Positions 23,235 through 35,100 of a DNA stretch of 64,000 bases are shown one piece after another (the first letter of the stretch is position 1; each line of letters begins with the position of its first letter). Position numbers and translations under genes: made by a program. The stretch covers positions 3,367,127 through 3,431,126 of the forward strand of contig NC_031478.1 in NCBI RefSeq assembly GCF_000006565.2, given 5' to 3'. The DNA is from Toxoplasma gondii ME49 (Eukaryota; Apicomplexa; Conoidasida; Eucoccidiorida; Sarcocystidae). A model generated the notes under the pieces. That model did no database searches. It was not told the origin of the DNA and was given only the letters and a program-made list of their open reading frames with translations.

Positions 23235-25439
23235 ATGACAAACTGGAGGGGGCGCCGAGCTCCCGAACGACAGAGAGCTTTCGCGATGTTGTATCTGCTC
23301 ACGCCATATTTACTGTTCTGCAGTGTGGCGGTTCCCAGCTGTTCCGCGAGCTGTAGCCTCTCTTGTGTGAAGAAAGCGCAGACGGATAGAACAGAAATAG
23401 ACACTTCGTTGTCATCCACTTCCACAGGAAACTCGCACGCCTTACCGCCTGCCTCTGACCCCCTTGTCCCTGCCTCCTTTCTCTCTCTCACTGAGGAGGG
23501 CGCAGCAGTTGTTCGGGAGCAGGAAGTACTCCCGAAAGATGAAACACGAGAAACCGATGCAGAGACAAAAGGAGAAGCGGGTGAGAAGTCACAAAATAGC
23601 GCCTGTGACCTCTCGGGTGCAGGTGTCCCCCCTTGCTGCAGCAACTCATCCTGCAGAAACGGTCCTGAGCTTAGCAGTACCACGCAGTCACACCAGAATC
23701 TTCTCACGGCTACGCCTCTTCACTCCTCGGAAAGGCCTTCTGAGGCCTTGCCTACCTCGCATCGTTCTCTCGAGGCAGTTGACTCCTCGTACGTTCCACG
23801 GAAGAGGCAAGGAGAAATTACTCAACCCGCAAACAATGATGCTGCTGAGAAATCTGGAGGACAGGCTGAAGTTGTTGTCAGTTCTCATTCTCATTTCTCC
23901 AAACAAACTAGCGGTGATTTTGAGAAGGGTGATAAGCCACAGACAGTCGAAGATGCAAGGAAACACCTACCCCCTTCAGGGGAAGAAATTGAGGATGCAT
24001 CGTCTCTTAAAACCGCTCCCAGTCCGGCTACAAATGTGACGCAACAGAGCAACGTAGAGTCAGCGGCACACGAGATACAAAGTGGTAAGCAGGGAAGTAG
24101 GCAACAGTCTGCTGCCGCGTTGGCTGAGAAGGCAGACACCGCTTCGACAGTAGACGAGAAGGCAGACAAACCTGCAGACGATGGACCTAAAGAAGAGCTG
24201 CGTTCATCCGAGAAACGCTTCATGCAAGTTACCTCGCCTTCCGCCAAGGACAAGAAGAGCCCTGTGTTGGCTGAAAGTGGAACGAAGACTGAGGGCGGAA
24301 GTATGGCGGGAAACGAAGCATTTCAGACGCCGCAAGCTGAAAATGACCCACCGGCCTCATCCTACCCATCTTCTGGAGGAGGGTTTTCCATGCCGCTGTG
24401 GGTTTTGATGGTTTCTATTGTTGGTGTTATCGCCGTGGCAGTCGTGGGACTCTTGGTCATGTTCCTGTTCCTTCGAAACCACCGAACGCGCCAGCGCAAG
24501 AAGCAAGAAGCGAAACTCATGCTGAGGAGGATGATTCGTTCGAACTCCATCCCGACGCCTGAACTGGTTTCTCGTTATGCGCGAGAAATGCGTGCGGAGG
24601 ACGATTTTGGCTCCGGAGAGAGCGGGTGCTCTCAATCTCAGACGGGTGACGGAACCGCTCCTTTGCCTCCATCGGACGGTGTTCCTGGGACCCCAAAGAA
24701 GCGATGTAGAGGCTCTAAAGCATATTTCATCAAAGTCGTAAAGCTGCCGTTTCGCAGCCGAAGAGAAGTGTCTTCTGCCGAGCAGGCAGCGAGCCCAGGA
24801 GAAACGCTCGAAAGGTCGCTTTCGACGTCTTCTTCTCTGTCGCATACGAAACCTGCGGCTTCGGTTCCCGACGAATCTCTTCCCAGCGTGTCCGACCCTC
24901 GCACCGTGTCTAGCGGAGGGCTCCCGAGCGGCTGGAAGAAAGTGGAAAACACTCTCGGTTTCTTTGCGTCGTTTTCGTCGAGGGACGGGATAGCAGATAT
25001 CCCCTTATCTCCAGCTGGCATGTTTGACGTTCCAGAAGTGCGGCACGAGTTCGCTTCGACTCCGTCGCCGCAAGAGGCAAAGCGAGGCAGGAATAAATGG
25101 GTTGTCGTTGCTAGACACCAACACCTGCTTCACGCGCCTGCACAGAGTCTTAGCACTCTACGGAGTGACAGAGACGATGCTTGCTGTGATCGTCCGACGT
25201 GGACAAGTGACGTTTCAGACGATCCAGGAAGTGGCGGAGCCGGCGGCCTCGACCCCTCTCAAGGTTGGTCCAGCGACATTCCTTCTCACATGATGCAGAC
25301 GGCCATTCACAGAGAGACAGAGGTGATTGATGAGGACGCAATTGTCGAGTTCGATGCAACTGTTCCCCTGGAAAACACAGACGAGGGCGACAGAGAGGTC
25401 GAAACCGACAGTCGTCAGGGAGTAGCGACACAGACGTGA
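23235..25439 (+). CDS. Type I single-pass membrane protein with long Ser/Glu-rich ectodomain and cytosolic tail
   Basis: An intronless frame encodes 734 residues from the ATG at 23235. I chose this start because it places a basic n-region before a signal-peptide-like segment (FAMLYLLTPYLLFCSVAVPS, about residues 16-35). The frame is open 100 codons upstream (to 22935), but that part is Cys- and Leu-rich and looks non-coding. The ectodomain (about residues 40-380) is hydrophilic and rich in Ser, Glu, Lys and Thr, with short Cys-containing patches near its start. A strong transmembrane helix follows (about 386-412, PLWVLMVSIVGVIAVAVVGL and onward), then a stop-transfer cluster (RNHRTRQRKKQ). 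The cytosolic tail of about 320 residues is basic near the membrane and acidic at its end. No enzyme or adhesive domain is visible. The design fits a secretory-pathway or surface protein, and it is probably lineage-specific. Confidence 0.75.
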   Translation: MTNWRGRRAPERQRAFAMLYLLTPYLLFCSVAVPSCSASCSLSCVKKAQTDRTEIDTSLSSTSTGNSHALPPASDPLVPASFLSLTEEGAAVVREQEVLPKDETRETDAETKGEAGEKSQNSACDLSGAGVPPCCSNSSCRNGPELSSTTQSHQNLLTATPLHSSERPSEALPTSHRSLEAVDSSYVPRKRQGEITQPANNDAAEKSGGQAEVVVSSHSHFSKQTSGDFEKGDKPQTVEDARKHLPPSGEEIEDASSLKTAPSPATNVTQQSNVESAAHEIQSGKQGSRQQSAAALAEKADTASTVDEKADKPADDGPKEELRSSEKRFMQVTSPSAKDKKSPVLAESGTKTEGGSMAGNEAFQTPQAENDPPASSYPSSGGGFSMPLWVLMVSIVGVIAVAVVGLLVMFLFLRNHRTRQRKKQEAKLMLRRMIRSNSIPTPELVSRYAREMRAEDDFGSGESGCSQSQTGDGTAPLPPSDGVPGTPKKRCRGSKAYFIKVVKLPFRSRREVSSAEQAASPGETLERSLSTSSSLSHTKPAASVPDESLPSVSDPRTVSSGGLPSGWKKVENTLGFFASFSSRDGIADIPLSPAGMFDVPEVRHEFASTPSPQEAKRGRNKWVVVARHQHLLHAPAQSLSTLRSDRDDACCDRPTWTSDVSDDPGSGGAGGLDPSQGWSSDIPSHMMQTAIHRETEVIDEDAIVEFDATVPLENTDEGDREVETDSRQGVATQT

Positions 25440-28068
25440 AACTGGGAGAAACAGCGACAGGTGCAAATGCCTACACAGAGAGAGGGAAGTGGGGAGATGG
25501 AATACAACTTTCTCTCTCGGGAGAGAAGATTGTGGAAAAAGAAATCAGGGGGGGCAAGTGTCCGCCGAAATGTCCTGAGGGTAGCTCGCTCCCAGGAACT
25601 GACGCAGAAAAGGACACTTGTGGAGGAACTCAGGCCACGCACATCTGTAGAAAGGTTCTAGTGTCGATTTAGCCAGGGACGGCGATCGAGAGAGGGGGTT
25701 TGCCAGTTTTCGGAAAAGTCCCGTCTCATATGCTGCCTTAGTATTCGTCCGCTGGCGCTTCGTCTCCCTCTTCTGCTCCACTGCATTTACAAATCAGGTT
25801 TGAATCGGGCATCATCCCTCGGCGTAGATGAGGATGGGTCTCGGGAGTGCCAGCGTCTCCCTGGGAGGGAACAACAACTGGCAAAACGCCTGTGGGTTTT
25901 TTCGCAACTGTCTGGGTCTCCGTTGCTTCGGCCACACGAGTCCACAGCTGCACAAACACAGACAAGACGAGATATCCGGAAGGCTTTTCCCCTCCAGATT
26001 AAATGCTGGAAAAGATGGCCTGGCACCCTTCAGGACCCTCTCTTCCTTCTTCGAACGGGTTGCTCCGTGCTAACAGGTTTATGAGGCCGACAGTTAGTGA
26101 GGCTTAGGCGCTCGCATGACCTCGTGTTCGGAAAAAAAGTGTCTTCATCTCGTGATTCCTGTCCAGTCACGCCGCCTCTACAGACTATCCTTTCGCCCAC
26201 AAAGAGAAGTTTTTGCCGCATCTCGAATTTTTCCACGGACATTTTTACACAGAAAGAGAGATCCAAGACATCGGTCGACCCTTCTTGCGGTACGCGTGTA
26301 CAAAGAAGAAGTGCTCAATGACTAGGAGTAGTTTTTGCTTCCTCGCACCATTGTATGGCACTTTTTCATCGCCCTTGTGTTCTCCATCGTGGGGAGAAGA
26401 CAGAGTCTGTTATGGTGTTTTCAGATGCATCTTGTGCCCGAAACCTTTACTCGGCGAACTCACTCTGTAAAAAGTATAGCAATACCGGTCGCTCTCTTCC
26501 TCTGTAATACAATGTAAGTGACAGAAATTGGGTAGTCGGTAGATACAGATTCTCGTGCCAACAAGAAGAATCATTCGGAGACAACATTGTAGAACGTGCA
26601 AAATATAAAACGCCCAAGTGGGTTATACCCAACAGCAACGTGTACGAAGGCTTCGTATTTGGAGTCATGCCTGTGTATCTGAGAATGCCTAGCTCGATAT
26701 TTTCTTTGTTTGCAAGGCCCGACAAGGCAAGGGCGGAAAGGCCTCTTCTCTGCCCGTGAATTCGGCTTTAGCCGCTGCGCCTTTCCGGTCTTTCTTCCCT
26801 CTGCTCCCTGTCAATGATGAACTTGTCCGTTCCCCGCTCAAGGAAAGTGGTGTGTCGTTGGAGCGCCTTCCTGCAGATTTCTGCGCAACACCAAATTAAA
26901 AAAGTGGAAAATTTATTTTCAACTTCATTTACATTTCCACGTCTTGGCAAGATGCTTATAGGCGATAGGCAAGAACTGACAAACATACGTTCTCGTTTCA
27001 CTTAAGAAGTCAAGGACTTCACCGACTTCCTTGAACTGGAGAGTGGGGGTCATCTGCCACTGTAAACTTCGTGGCTCAGACAACCGTAAATCCACTCAGT
27101 TGGAAGACGGGACTAAAACAGGCGAACTCGGTTCTCGTGCCATCGTCTCTGGAACCAGCAACCGCGAACAGAAACGGGAAATACCTTCTAGGATAGCGAA
27201 GGAAAAACAGACGCACCGTAGCTGTCATTTCAAAACCCCAAACCAGCATGGCAACCAGGTTTATCCACGAATACGGCCTGGCAAATAGAGTCGAAACGGT
27301 GGTTACAACAAGCCTTCTTGAGCGAAATTCACTGTCAGAAAGTTCCGACCCGCACGAAGGGTGTAGGGCCTTGAACACTGTCTCTAAGAGATATTGCGTG
27401 GCATAGGAGTGTTTGAAAGAAACAAATGTTTCAAATAGGACAAAAGTGGACGCTGGATTGCCGGTGGATCCGGTAAAGCTGAGCAAAAGAATTCAGGAAT
27501 CTAAAAGAAACAAGAATTGTCACCTAATGAAGGCAGCCTGGAGTTGGCGCTGTCAGACAGGGTTGTCATCTGTACAGCAGTGGTCAGATAGTAATCTTTC
27601 TCGGTGAAACTATTTTGCAATTACGGGCAGCAGCATAGTAAAAAAAGCTCTTTTATTTGCGATCCGGGGAAAATGTTGCTGTGAACCCCAGCGAGGAAGG
27701 CGAAATCTAAGTAGCAACGAGGTGAATGAAGGAACAAACGCGAGAGAGAGGGCATTCGTCTGCGACAAAGGATGCGAAGTAGCCAGCGGAAGTCGCTTTC
27801 CCGAAAACTGACGTGATTTTCCCTATTTCCTACTGCAACTGTTGACCTCTACGAGACAGGAATTGAAGGAAAATCCGACGCTTATTCGGTCCTCTACACT
27901 AGACACAATTAGGAGAAATAAACATGTCTGAAAAAAGAAGTGCAGAAAACACACGTGCCTGAGCCCCCAATTGATACATCAGCGTGAAATTAGGCTTGTT
28001 GTTGTTTCGCTGCACAAGCGGGAGCATTACATTTCGCTTCCGCATCCGGGTTCTCCCCCGCTAGCCCT
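25440..28068. other. Intergenic stretch
   Basis: No supported gene. Open frames are short and lack domains. A short imperfect hairpin-like AT-rich element lies at about 26905-26941 (GTGGAAA, an AT-rich loop, then TTTCCAC). The 3' UTR of the membrane protein gene lies at the left. Confidence 0.4.
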
Positions 28069-28767
28069 ATGAAGATGATCTCGTTGAAATCAATCTTTCA
28101 ACAATTTTTCTCTGCGCTGTTCGTATCGAGACGAAACGCAAAATGCAACATGTAATTCCTCAAAAAGCCTTGCCGTAGATGAAAAGCCGTTCTGACCTGC
28201 AACGGAAAAACAGCGTCTAGCACCAAAGGCAACGCCGAACAAAACGTGGCAGTCACAGCCACAGAAAAGGAACGTGGCTTTCTGACGCTTCTGTCCTTCC
28301 AAGAAGCAAGACTGCCTGGATAAAAGCGGTAAGATACAGCTACCTTCCCTTAACCGGAGTACCGGGTAACCAGGTGCCGTTGAAAAACAGAAAATGAGAG
28401 GAGCCCCGGTCATTACTCTTTCACGCACCACGCCGACCGAGTTGACCTCGCACACATCTTCTCCTTCTCCCAAGTTCGTCGAATGACCTTCCTTTTGGTT
28501 TATTCCAGTCGTTGTCGACTGGAGACCGCACCACGGCCCCTGTGCCGTTTCCGGAGCCCCCCTTGGATGGAGAGGGAAAAATCAAGAGATTCTTCGGAAA
28601 ACTGTCAACTAAAGGAACTCCGCATAAATCGGATACTCCTGAGTGGATCAAGAAAACCTTTCACTTCTGCCTAGGTGCGCCCCGGCCTTCTCCTGTGTCC
28701 TTGCCTGCCTGTTTGCGCATCTTGTTGCTCAGGAAACTGCTTGACACACAAAGGTCAAAGATCCTAG
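28069..28767 (+). CDS. Candidate small three-exon gene, unrecognised
   Basis: This is a tentative model with exons 28069-28122, 28509-28674 and 28733-28767, about 84 residues. The middle exon is the best supported. It is bounded by a pyrimidine-rich acceptor (TTTATTCCAG) and a donor (CCTAG/GTGCGC), and it encodes a Lys/Pro-rich stretch (GKIKRFFGKLSTKG, TPEWIKKTFHF). The first exon starts MKMISLKSIFQQFF, which resembles a targeting peptide, and joins in phase 0 through a weak donor. The last exon gives only a short tail. The middle frame is also open without splicing to 28823. The gene converges on the minus-strand gene ending at 28847. No function is proposed. Confidence 0.28.
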
Positions 28768-28846
28768 TGCTACAACAGACCCTGACAAGAAACGGGAAGC
28801 CACGGAGCAGAGGCCTTCCTTAAAAAAATACGAGCTCAGGCGCTGA

Positions 28847-31800
28847 TCAAAGGACGAGTCCTTTTATGTCAGGCCCCTCGCCGCCAGTTCGGGGACCGAA
28901 ATAAGAGAACCAGTCCCCCAGAGAACTACTTGAGACTGCCTTCGAGAAGTCGCGCGCTTTGGCTTGCGGCAGATACAACATGCTCTTTTCAAAATACTGC
29001 TTCGGACCCGTCTTGTCTGGTTCAGGAGGCACAACCACCTTTACTGCCGCCGGGGGGACGTCCATGGGGACTTGCTTCTTGAAATCATCGACGAAACACA
29101 AAAATCAACACACGAGACACAAGCTCATTAGAGACAAGCTTGTACGCAGAGGAAAACAGCACATGCAAAGACAAAAGAGAGACGCAACCGCTTGTGTTTT
29201 AAATGGAGAGACAGCTGTCTCTGGCCTCGACTCGCAAGTCCACAAGCTACCTCGCAGCCACTGATCACGAAATCCACGCGTAGTATCCAACGTGTGGCAT
29301 CTGTCGAAGCGTCAGTGTTTTCTATCACTCGGCCTGGTCACTCTAGCGCAGAAAGGAAGACACGCAGGAAGGGAAGACATGCCCACCAAACAAAAACTTG
29401 GGGATTCTCGGTACACGACTTCTGAGATAAGCGGAGCTTAGGAGCTGTAGCTTTAGAAACACACAATTCCTATGCTTTCAACAGCACTCCATCGAGACAG
29501 GTTTCCAGTTTCCTCACCTTGGGGAAGTCCCACTGCAGTCCCTCGTAGACCCAGACGGGTTTTCCAGCATCCCGTTGGAGGTGCCAGTACTCGAGGACTT
29601 GCACATCTGCTTGGTCGAAGATGCAGTTTTCAGTTTCGTGTTTGACAGCTGAGACGCTGTCTCGGAGCTTCTGGGGGATTCTGCAGAGTTCCTGGACTTC
29701 AGGGACAAGCCGGTCGCAGACTTCCCTAAATTTCCGGGCCACCCAAAAGTCCCCCGGTCCTGCGCCAGAGCTTGGGACCTCCCCGTCTGCGTCCTCGCCG
29801 TACGGACTGCCCTCAGGGTACTCCGCTTCCTCCCATCCTTCAGGGTAGTCTCCTCCAATGGCGTCAGGTTCTATCCACAGTCCCTGCTCAGCCATCTGTC
29901 GGTACTGTGCCTGCAGGCTTTCGTCGTCCCAGCCGTCTTCGAAAGAGTCGAGACTGTCACTACTGTATCGCTGGCTGGTTGCGTCGGGAGAGGAGGGGGC
30001 CTCTTTGTGTGACTGCTCGTTCGCAGACGCAGACTTGTCGACGTGGGGCGAGTCGTCTTCCTTCTGCCTTAGGGTCTCCATGTCCGTCCGATGGTACACG
30101 GAATCGCGCGCCAGGAGATTGCCACAGGATTCGAAGGCCCCTGTTCTGGGCAACATGTCGAAATCCTCTGACACACCGGAGAAAAACATCGTGCCGCCCC
30201 GCTGGCGCTCCGCCGCTGGCATGTTCTCATCATCAACCTCGGGTCCTTCGTGTTGCTTTGGTTTCGGCCTCTTCACCTCCAGAGTCGACAGCAGCGGCGT
30301 CTTCCGCGAGTCCCACGGAGGCCGCTTTATGGGCACATGAGCCATGAACAAGAAATCTTCGAGCCTGGAAGGAATGCGGACGTTTTCATCTTCCACAGGA
30401 GCCCGGCCGTACCCCACGGGGGGCTGCGCATGCAGAGCCGCCAGCGGAAAGGGCGAGGGCCGAGGCCGACACCCCAGACAGGCCTGGGCGCATTGACCCA
30501 CGATTCTGGCGTCGCTATCGAACTCTGTGCCGTCCACAATCGCCGACTCATACCCGTGACCCGCCCCGTGCGGGTGTACTGACACCTGGGATGCCCGGTT
30601 CTCAGCCGACGCCTCGCCGCTGCCACTCCCGTCAGCAGCCAAGTCTCTCTCCACCGAGCTGCGCAGAACGGCCTGCGTAGGCAAAGTCTTCCTGACCAAG
30701 GCAGTGCCCGAAAAAAATCCCTCGCAAGAGTCCCAGCACCAGCGGCTTTTCTCAGCTGCTTTGTGGCTGCGGACGAAAGCGGAGGGGACAGACGTGGCCC
30801 ACGTTCGCCGCGTATACACCGCCAACAGCTCGTACGGCGTCCGTGTCTCGATGATCCGGTCTTCTCCGAAGACCTCCTCCGCGGAAGGCCCCCGCCAGTA
30901 CTCTGCCTCGTCGACGCTTTCCTCGTCCCACTCCGCATCGCGGAGAGCTGGAGGTTTCCGGTTCCGCATCTGTTTAATGAGGGAATCTGAAAACGTCACA
31001 GAACAGCCAACGCCGAATCCAACGTACAACAACAAGAAGAAGCGCATCTTGGCCAAACGTCGAAACAAACCAGGTTCTTTCTCGCCGTGTCTGGACACCG
31101 GACACTCCAATAGTCGACGGTAACGCAACCCGCTAACGAGAAGACAGTCCTCGCACTTCGCCAGTACATGTTGCGTCGGTCTGCGTGTGTCTTTTCCCCG
31201 CTCAACAAAGGGACTAGCTGCGCTTCAACTCCTTTCGTATTTCCCCCAATTTATTCAGGTAAAAATATCAATTCTTCCTCCGCTGTGCCACGGAATTGCC
31301 TTCTCCCGTCCCGGCCAGCCGATGGTTGGGGGGTTCATTTTTCTCCCCGCATCACCCCATTTCTCTATTTCCACGTACTATCGTCGCAATATCTCCCTCG
31401 AAGCCACCTCCGTGGCCTCCCGAGAGTTTGCTGGTATTTCTGCTGACCTCGTTTTCCTCTCTCCCTCCTTCCTTCTCCCGTTTTTGCTTTCGTTGTTTCC
31501 TTCCTTCTTCTTTTCGTTCGTTGCTTACCTTTGTCCTCTATGGCCCACTGAGCTGGGACGAGGTCCTCGCAGGCTTGGAGGACGCGGCGGTGCCACTTCC
31601 GGGAAATACCACGGAGGGAACCTCGTAGGGCCTGTTCGATGTCAGCGTCGATTTGATGCTGAGCCTGTCTGTCTGCCTGGATTTGAAGTCCTTCCATGTC
31701 TTGTACAACGGATGCAACGCGCTGCCGGAAGCTTCGGATCGCCGCCCGCTGCCTGCGCACCTCTTCGCTTTCCCCGTGGCTCCGCCCTCGTTCCTCCGTG

Positions 31801-32051
31801 GCGTTCGTCGCGCTCGAATACGAATTTGAAGAGTCCGTGGAATTTCTCCACCGGATCGAGAGTCCGCGAGGAGCGGAAGCAGACAGGCTGAGAGGCGCCG
31901 CGGTCGCGAAACTGGCCGCCGATTGGGATGAGCTTGCCCGACCCTCATCGTTCAGAGTCGAGAAGGAAAACCGCTGGCGGTATCTGCTGTCTTCCTCGGC
32001 TCCATTTGTCGTCCCGGAGCCCCCACCGTCTTCGTCAGACGTGGAAGGCAT
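28847..32051 (-). CDS. Three-exon protein of 740 residues, function unknown
   Basis: Exons are 32051-31529, 30986-29518 and 29077-28847. The first junction is phase 1 (AAAG/GTAAGC to TTTTCAG/AT, giving Asp). The second is phase 0 (CCCAAG/GTGAGG to TTTCAAG/AAG). The total is exactly 741 codons including the stop. The start at 32051 (MPSTSDEDGG) is the only nearby ATG in frame. The N-terminus is acidic and Ser-rich. A predicted helical, Arg/Gln-rich segment follows (about residues 95-160, with RSFRQRVASVV and HQIDADIEQALRGSL). A conserved-looking region then reads LVPAQWAIEDKD and TPYELLAVYTRRTW. The middle is disordered and acidic. The C-terminal third has more structure (EVCDRLVPEVQELCRIPQKL, then VLEYWHLQRDAGKPVWVYEG) and a Pro-rich tail. 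If exon 2 is read unspliced, its first codons look like a signal anchor; the phase-matched splice argues that this is intron. No family was recognised. Confidence 0.7.
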
Positions 32052-32126
32052 CCCGTCCGACAGCTCGAGAAAAACGGAAGAAACGCGTAGGCAGCCAGAG
32101 AGCGTCTGCCTCCTGTTTTTCAGCAC

Positions 32127-35100
32127 TCGGGTAAGCTGCCCCCAAGGTGCTTCTTCTGGAAGTCTATAATACGAGGTGGACTACTAGAGTTTATATCTTG
32201 AAAGTCTTTATTTCTCTCAGGTCTACGTTTTCCGGATCAAGCGTGTGATGCGCAACGAACCAAAATGAGTCAAGGCCTGCGAAATCCGGGCAGTTGCTCG
32301 TAGGTCCGAACCGCCCTGCGTTTTTTTACAAAATAAGGGATATTGCGCTACCCGTGCTGGGGGCGAGAGAAGTCTGGACTGAATGAGTGGGTAGAAAGCG
32401 GGGAGAGGAGTTTCCAAATTTCGTGTCAACGGGAAAAAAACCAAGATGACAGAAAAAGTGCCGCTTTTGGAAGTCAGCCAGGAACAGGAGAAAACGTCGG
32501 CACGGGAACGCACCCAGCCGAATGGAGGGAAGACGGCAAGCTTACGTCCGAGGACGGGTCGACCAGACGCGAAGACAAGGGAGAAAATCGGTACAACGCA
32601 TCAAAAATAGCGGTGAAAAGCACTCAAATTTATATCCCCAGTGTCCTGTGGGTATTCCAGCGGTCGCTGGTCAAGGCAACTGCCGCTGTCCTGTGGCGTC
32701 CAGGGTAGCCCGGGGTCGGGACGGCCACTCTCGGCACGCAAAGAAGACAGCACAGGCAAAATTGACGAGAATTTGGAAATATTTTTTGCAATAAGTGTTT
32801 CCAAAATGTAGTGAGGGGAAAAATAATCCGTTATGCTTGTCGCTTCGAGGAACCCCTGGCCATGTGTTTTGGCCCACAAGGCGCACAGTCATCGCAGATA
32901 CCCTCGCCCGCGTCGATTGTGTGTGGCACGCTGCACGCAAACGCCACAAAAAAGCCTCCGCGAGTGACCGGCGTTTGCCTTTCCGCCTTTTCGAGCAAGT
33001 GTTGGGGAAGAGGCGGAAACCACAGTCTGCACGGAATAGGGAGACGGGCAAATGAGGAATTGGCAAAAAATATTTCAGCAGAGCGAGCACTGACTGTGCT
33101 GCCTTTGACCGTCTAGAGGCGGAGGGTGAGGTGGAGGTAGGCGGAACAGCCTGTTTCACGCGTTAAAATTTTGCGGAAATGACGAGAAAACGTGGGCTTT
33201 AACACCGCATTTTGAATAGGCTTCACGTGCAAAGTTGCTTTTTCAACGTACTCGTCCGACGTGCACCATAAAGGCGAGCGAGGAGCGCCATCTCACACCG
33301 TCGATTGAGAGGAGAAAATCGCGCCTATGCACAGGCGACAGCTCCTGTGCACAGCTCAACGCACCAGCTAGCTACTGGCGAAAGAGAATTATCCAGTGTC
33401 CTTCGGAGTATTCGGGGCTGAGTTGATCCCCAAACCATGCTGCCAATACCAAGGGCTGCTACCGCTGTCGATATCCATACGGCAATGGCGATTGCTTTAT
33501 TGGGAGTTGCAATCTTCCGACAAATCCCCCTGCTTGATGTCCCGCAAACGGCAGAGAATCGCCGCTTTCGCAGTATCTTTCGCCTCTCTTTCGGTGGCTG
33601 TGCGGAGACTGCGTCTGAGAAAGTCACAGCGGGACGAACATTGAAGAGAGGACGCCCAGAAAAGACGTTCGCGGCGGTGTAGATTTGACAATTGCGAAAA
33701 GAGAGCGCTATCGCCAGCAGAACAAAACGGTTACACAAGGGACAAGACACTCTCCAGCACGCTGACGAGCATCCTTCTGGATGACCCCACAGATTCGCAT
33801 GCGTCTTCCACTTCACTACCATGCTCTTTTGCACTTGCTCTTCCACAACGCCTCTGCCACTGCTCGGCTCCTCACCTGTGTGGTCTTCCGTGGGTGCCGC
33901 TGTAGATTCGCTCGGATGTATGTGTGTGTTGTTGGACTCGGTTCCGAACGAAACTGGCAGCAACACGTCAGTTCGTTGATTCCTATGTGTGACGGTCACC
34001 ACCCGATCCTGTTTCCAGCAGATTTCCCCGCGCATCTTTTCAGACCATCGCCCTGCGTTCCTGATTCGACCACATTTCCCTGGAAATAACGAACTGGCGT
34101 GTTCGTGCCAGTCTCGGTCGCAACAGAGTCCAACTACACACATATACGTCCAAGCGGTCAGCGTCGCCGCTGTCGCATTTCTGCGTTTCGATGTCTTCAC
34201 TCCCCTCACGAGTTGACCGGGTTCCTTCGCTGCGTTGCTGCCTTTCCGTGTCCCTGGGGCGCTTCCGTGAGTTCCCAGACTCTTTTCTGCTGTGCTGCGT
34301 TTGATCCACACTGCTGTAGGCGCCCTCACCTGGCTGTGTCGAAGCCACCAGGTCAAGGTACAGCTTTTTCTGGGGACGTGTCTTTTCGATTCAGCTGAAC
34401 CGATAGTGCGGCATGAATGAATATATATCTGTCTGCGTACAGTGTATATATACAGATATATGGGCATCGGTACATATACAAATGCGTAGCTATATGCCAA
34501 AGGTCGTTCGAGGTACACATATCAATCTGACGCGAGAGAAATGTGGAACCACAGCAGATGAAACGGCAGAGCCCTTGTTATCGATAGAGACATCTCGGAC
34601 AAGAATTTCCTTCTGTCTAGCCTTGCAGAAAACGTCGATGTGGCATCACGCGAGTCTTCTCGCGCTCGGTGCTATGGGGGTCACACAAAAAAACCACGTT
34701 TTGGCTGAATCTATAGTGTAAACTACTACCAAAGACTGCACTTTGTGGCTGGTACATCCTACCAAAAACGGGGCTTTCACTCGTTTCTCCTCGGCCGGAG
34801 CTCTGCTAGGTGGCTAGGCAGAGGTTTCACAGAAAAGGAGCTGGTTGCCTACCCTGCGTTTCCTTCAGATGAAGTGTGTGATTGGTGGGGGGGGCGGGAG
34901 TTACACGTTTTGCGACAGCGCTGAAATGCAGTGTAAGCTGATTCTACCGAAGGAATTCTGACGACGGGAACTTGCTCTGCTCCTTGCCTCGCGCACTAAA
35001 ACAAAACACATTTTTTTAGAAGCCTCTGTGGCGAAGAGTATTTGAAGCGCACCTCCTCCACAAAGGCTGTGTACAGGAAACCCATGAGAAACCTGTGTGA

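Noticed and set aside
33325..34518. 397-codon minus-strand open frame
   Set aside because: It spans both arms of the inverted repeat, has no domain, and begins with AT-repeat-derived Tyr/Ile runs. It is judged a chance frame.
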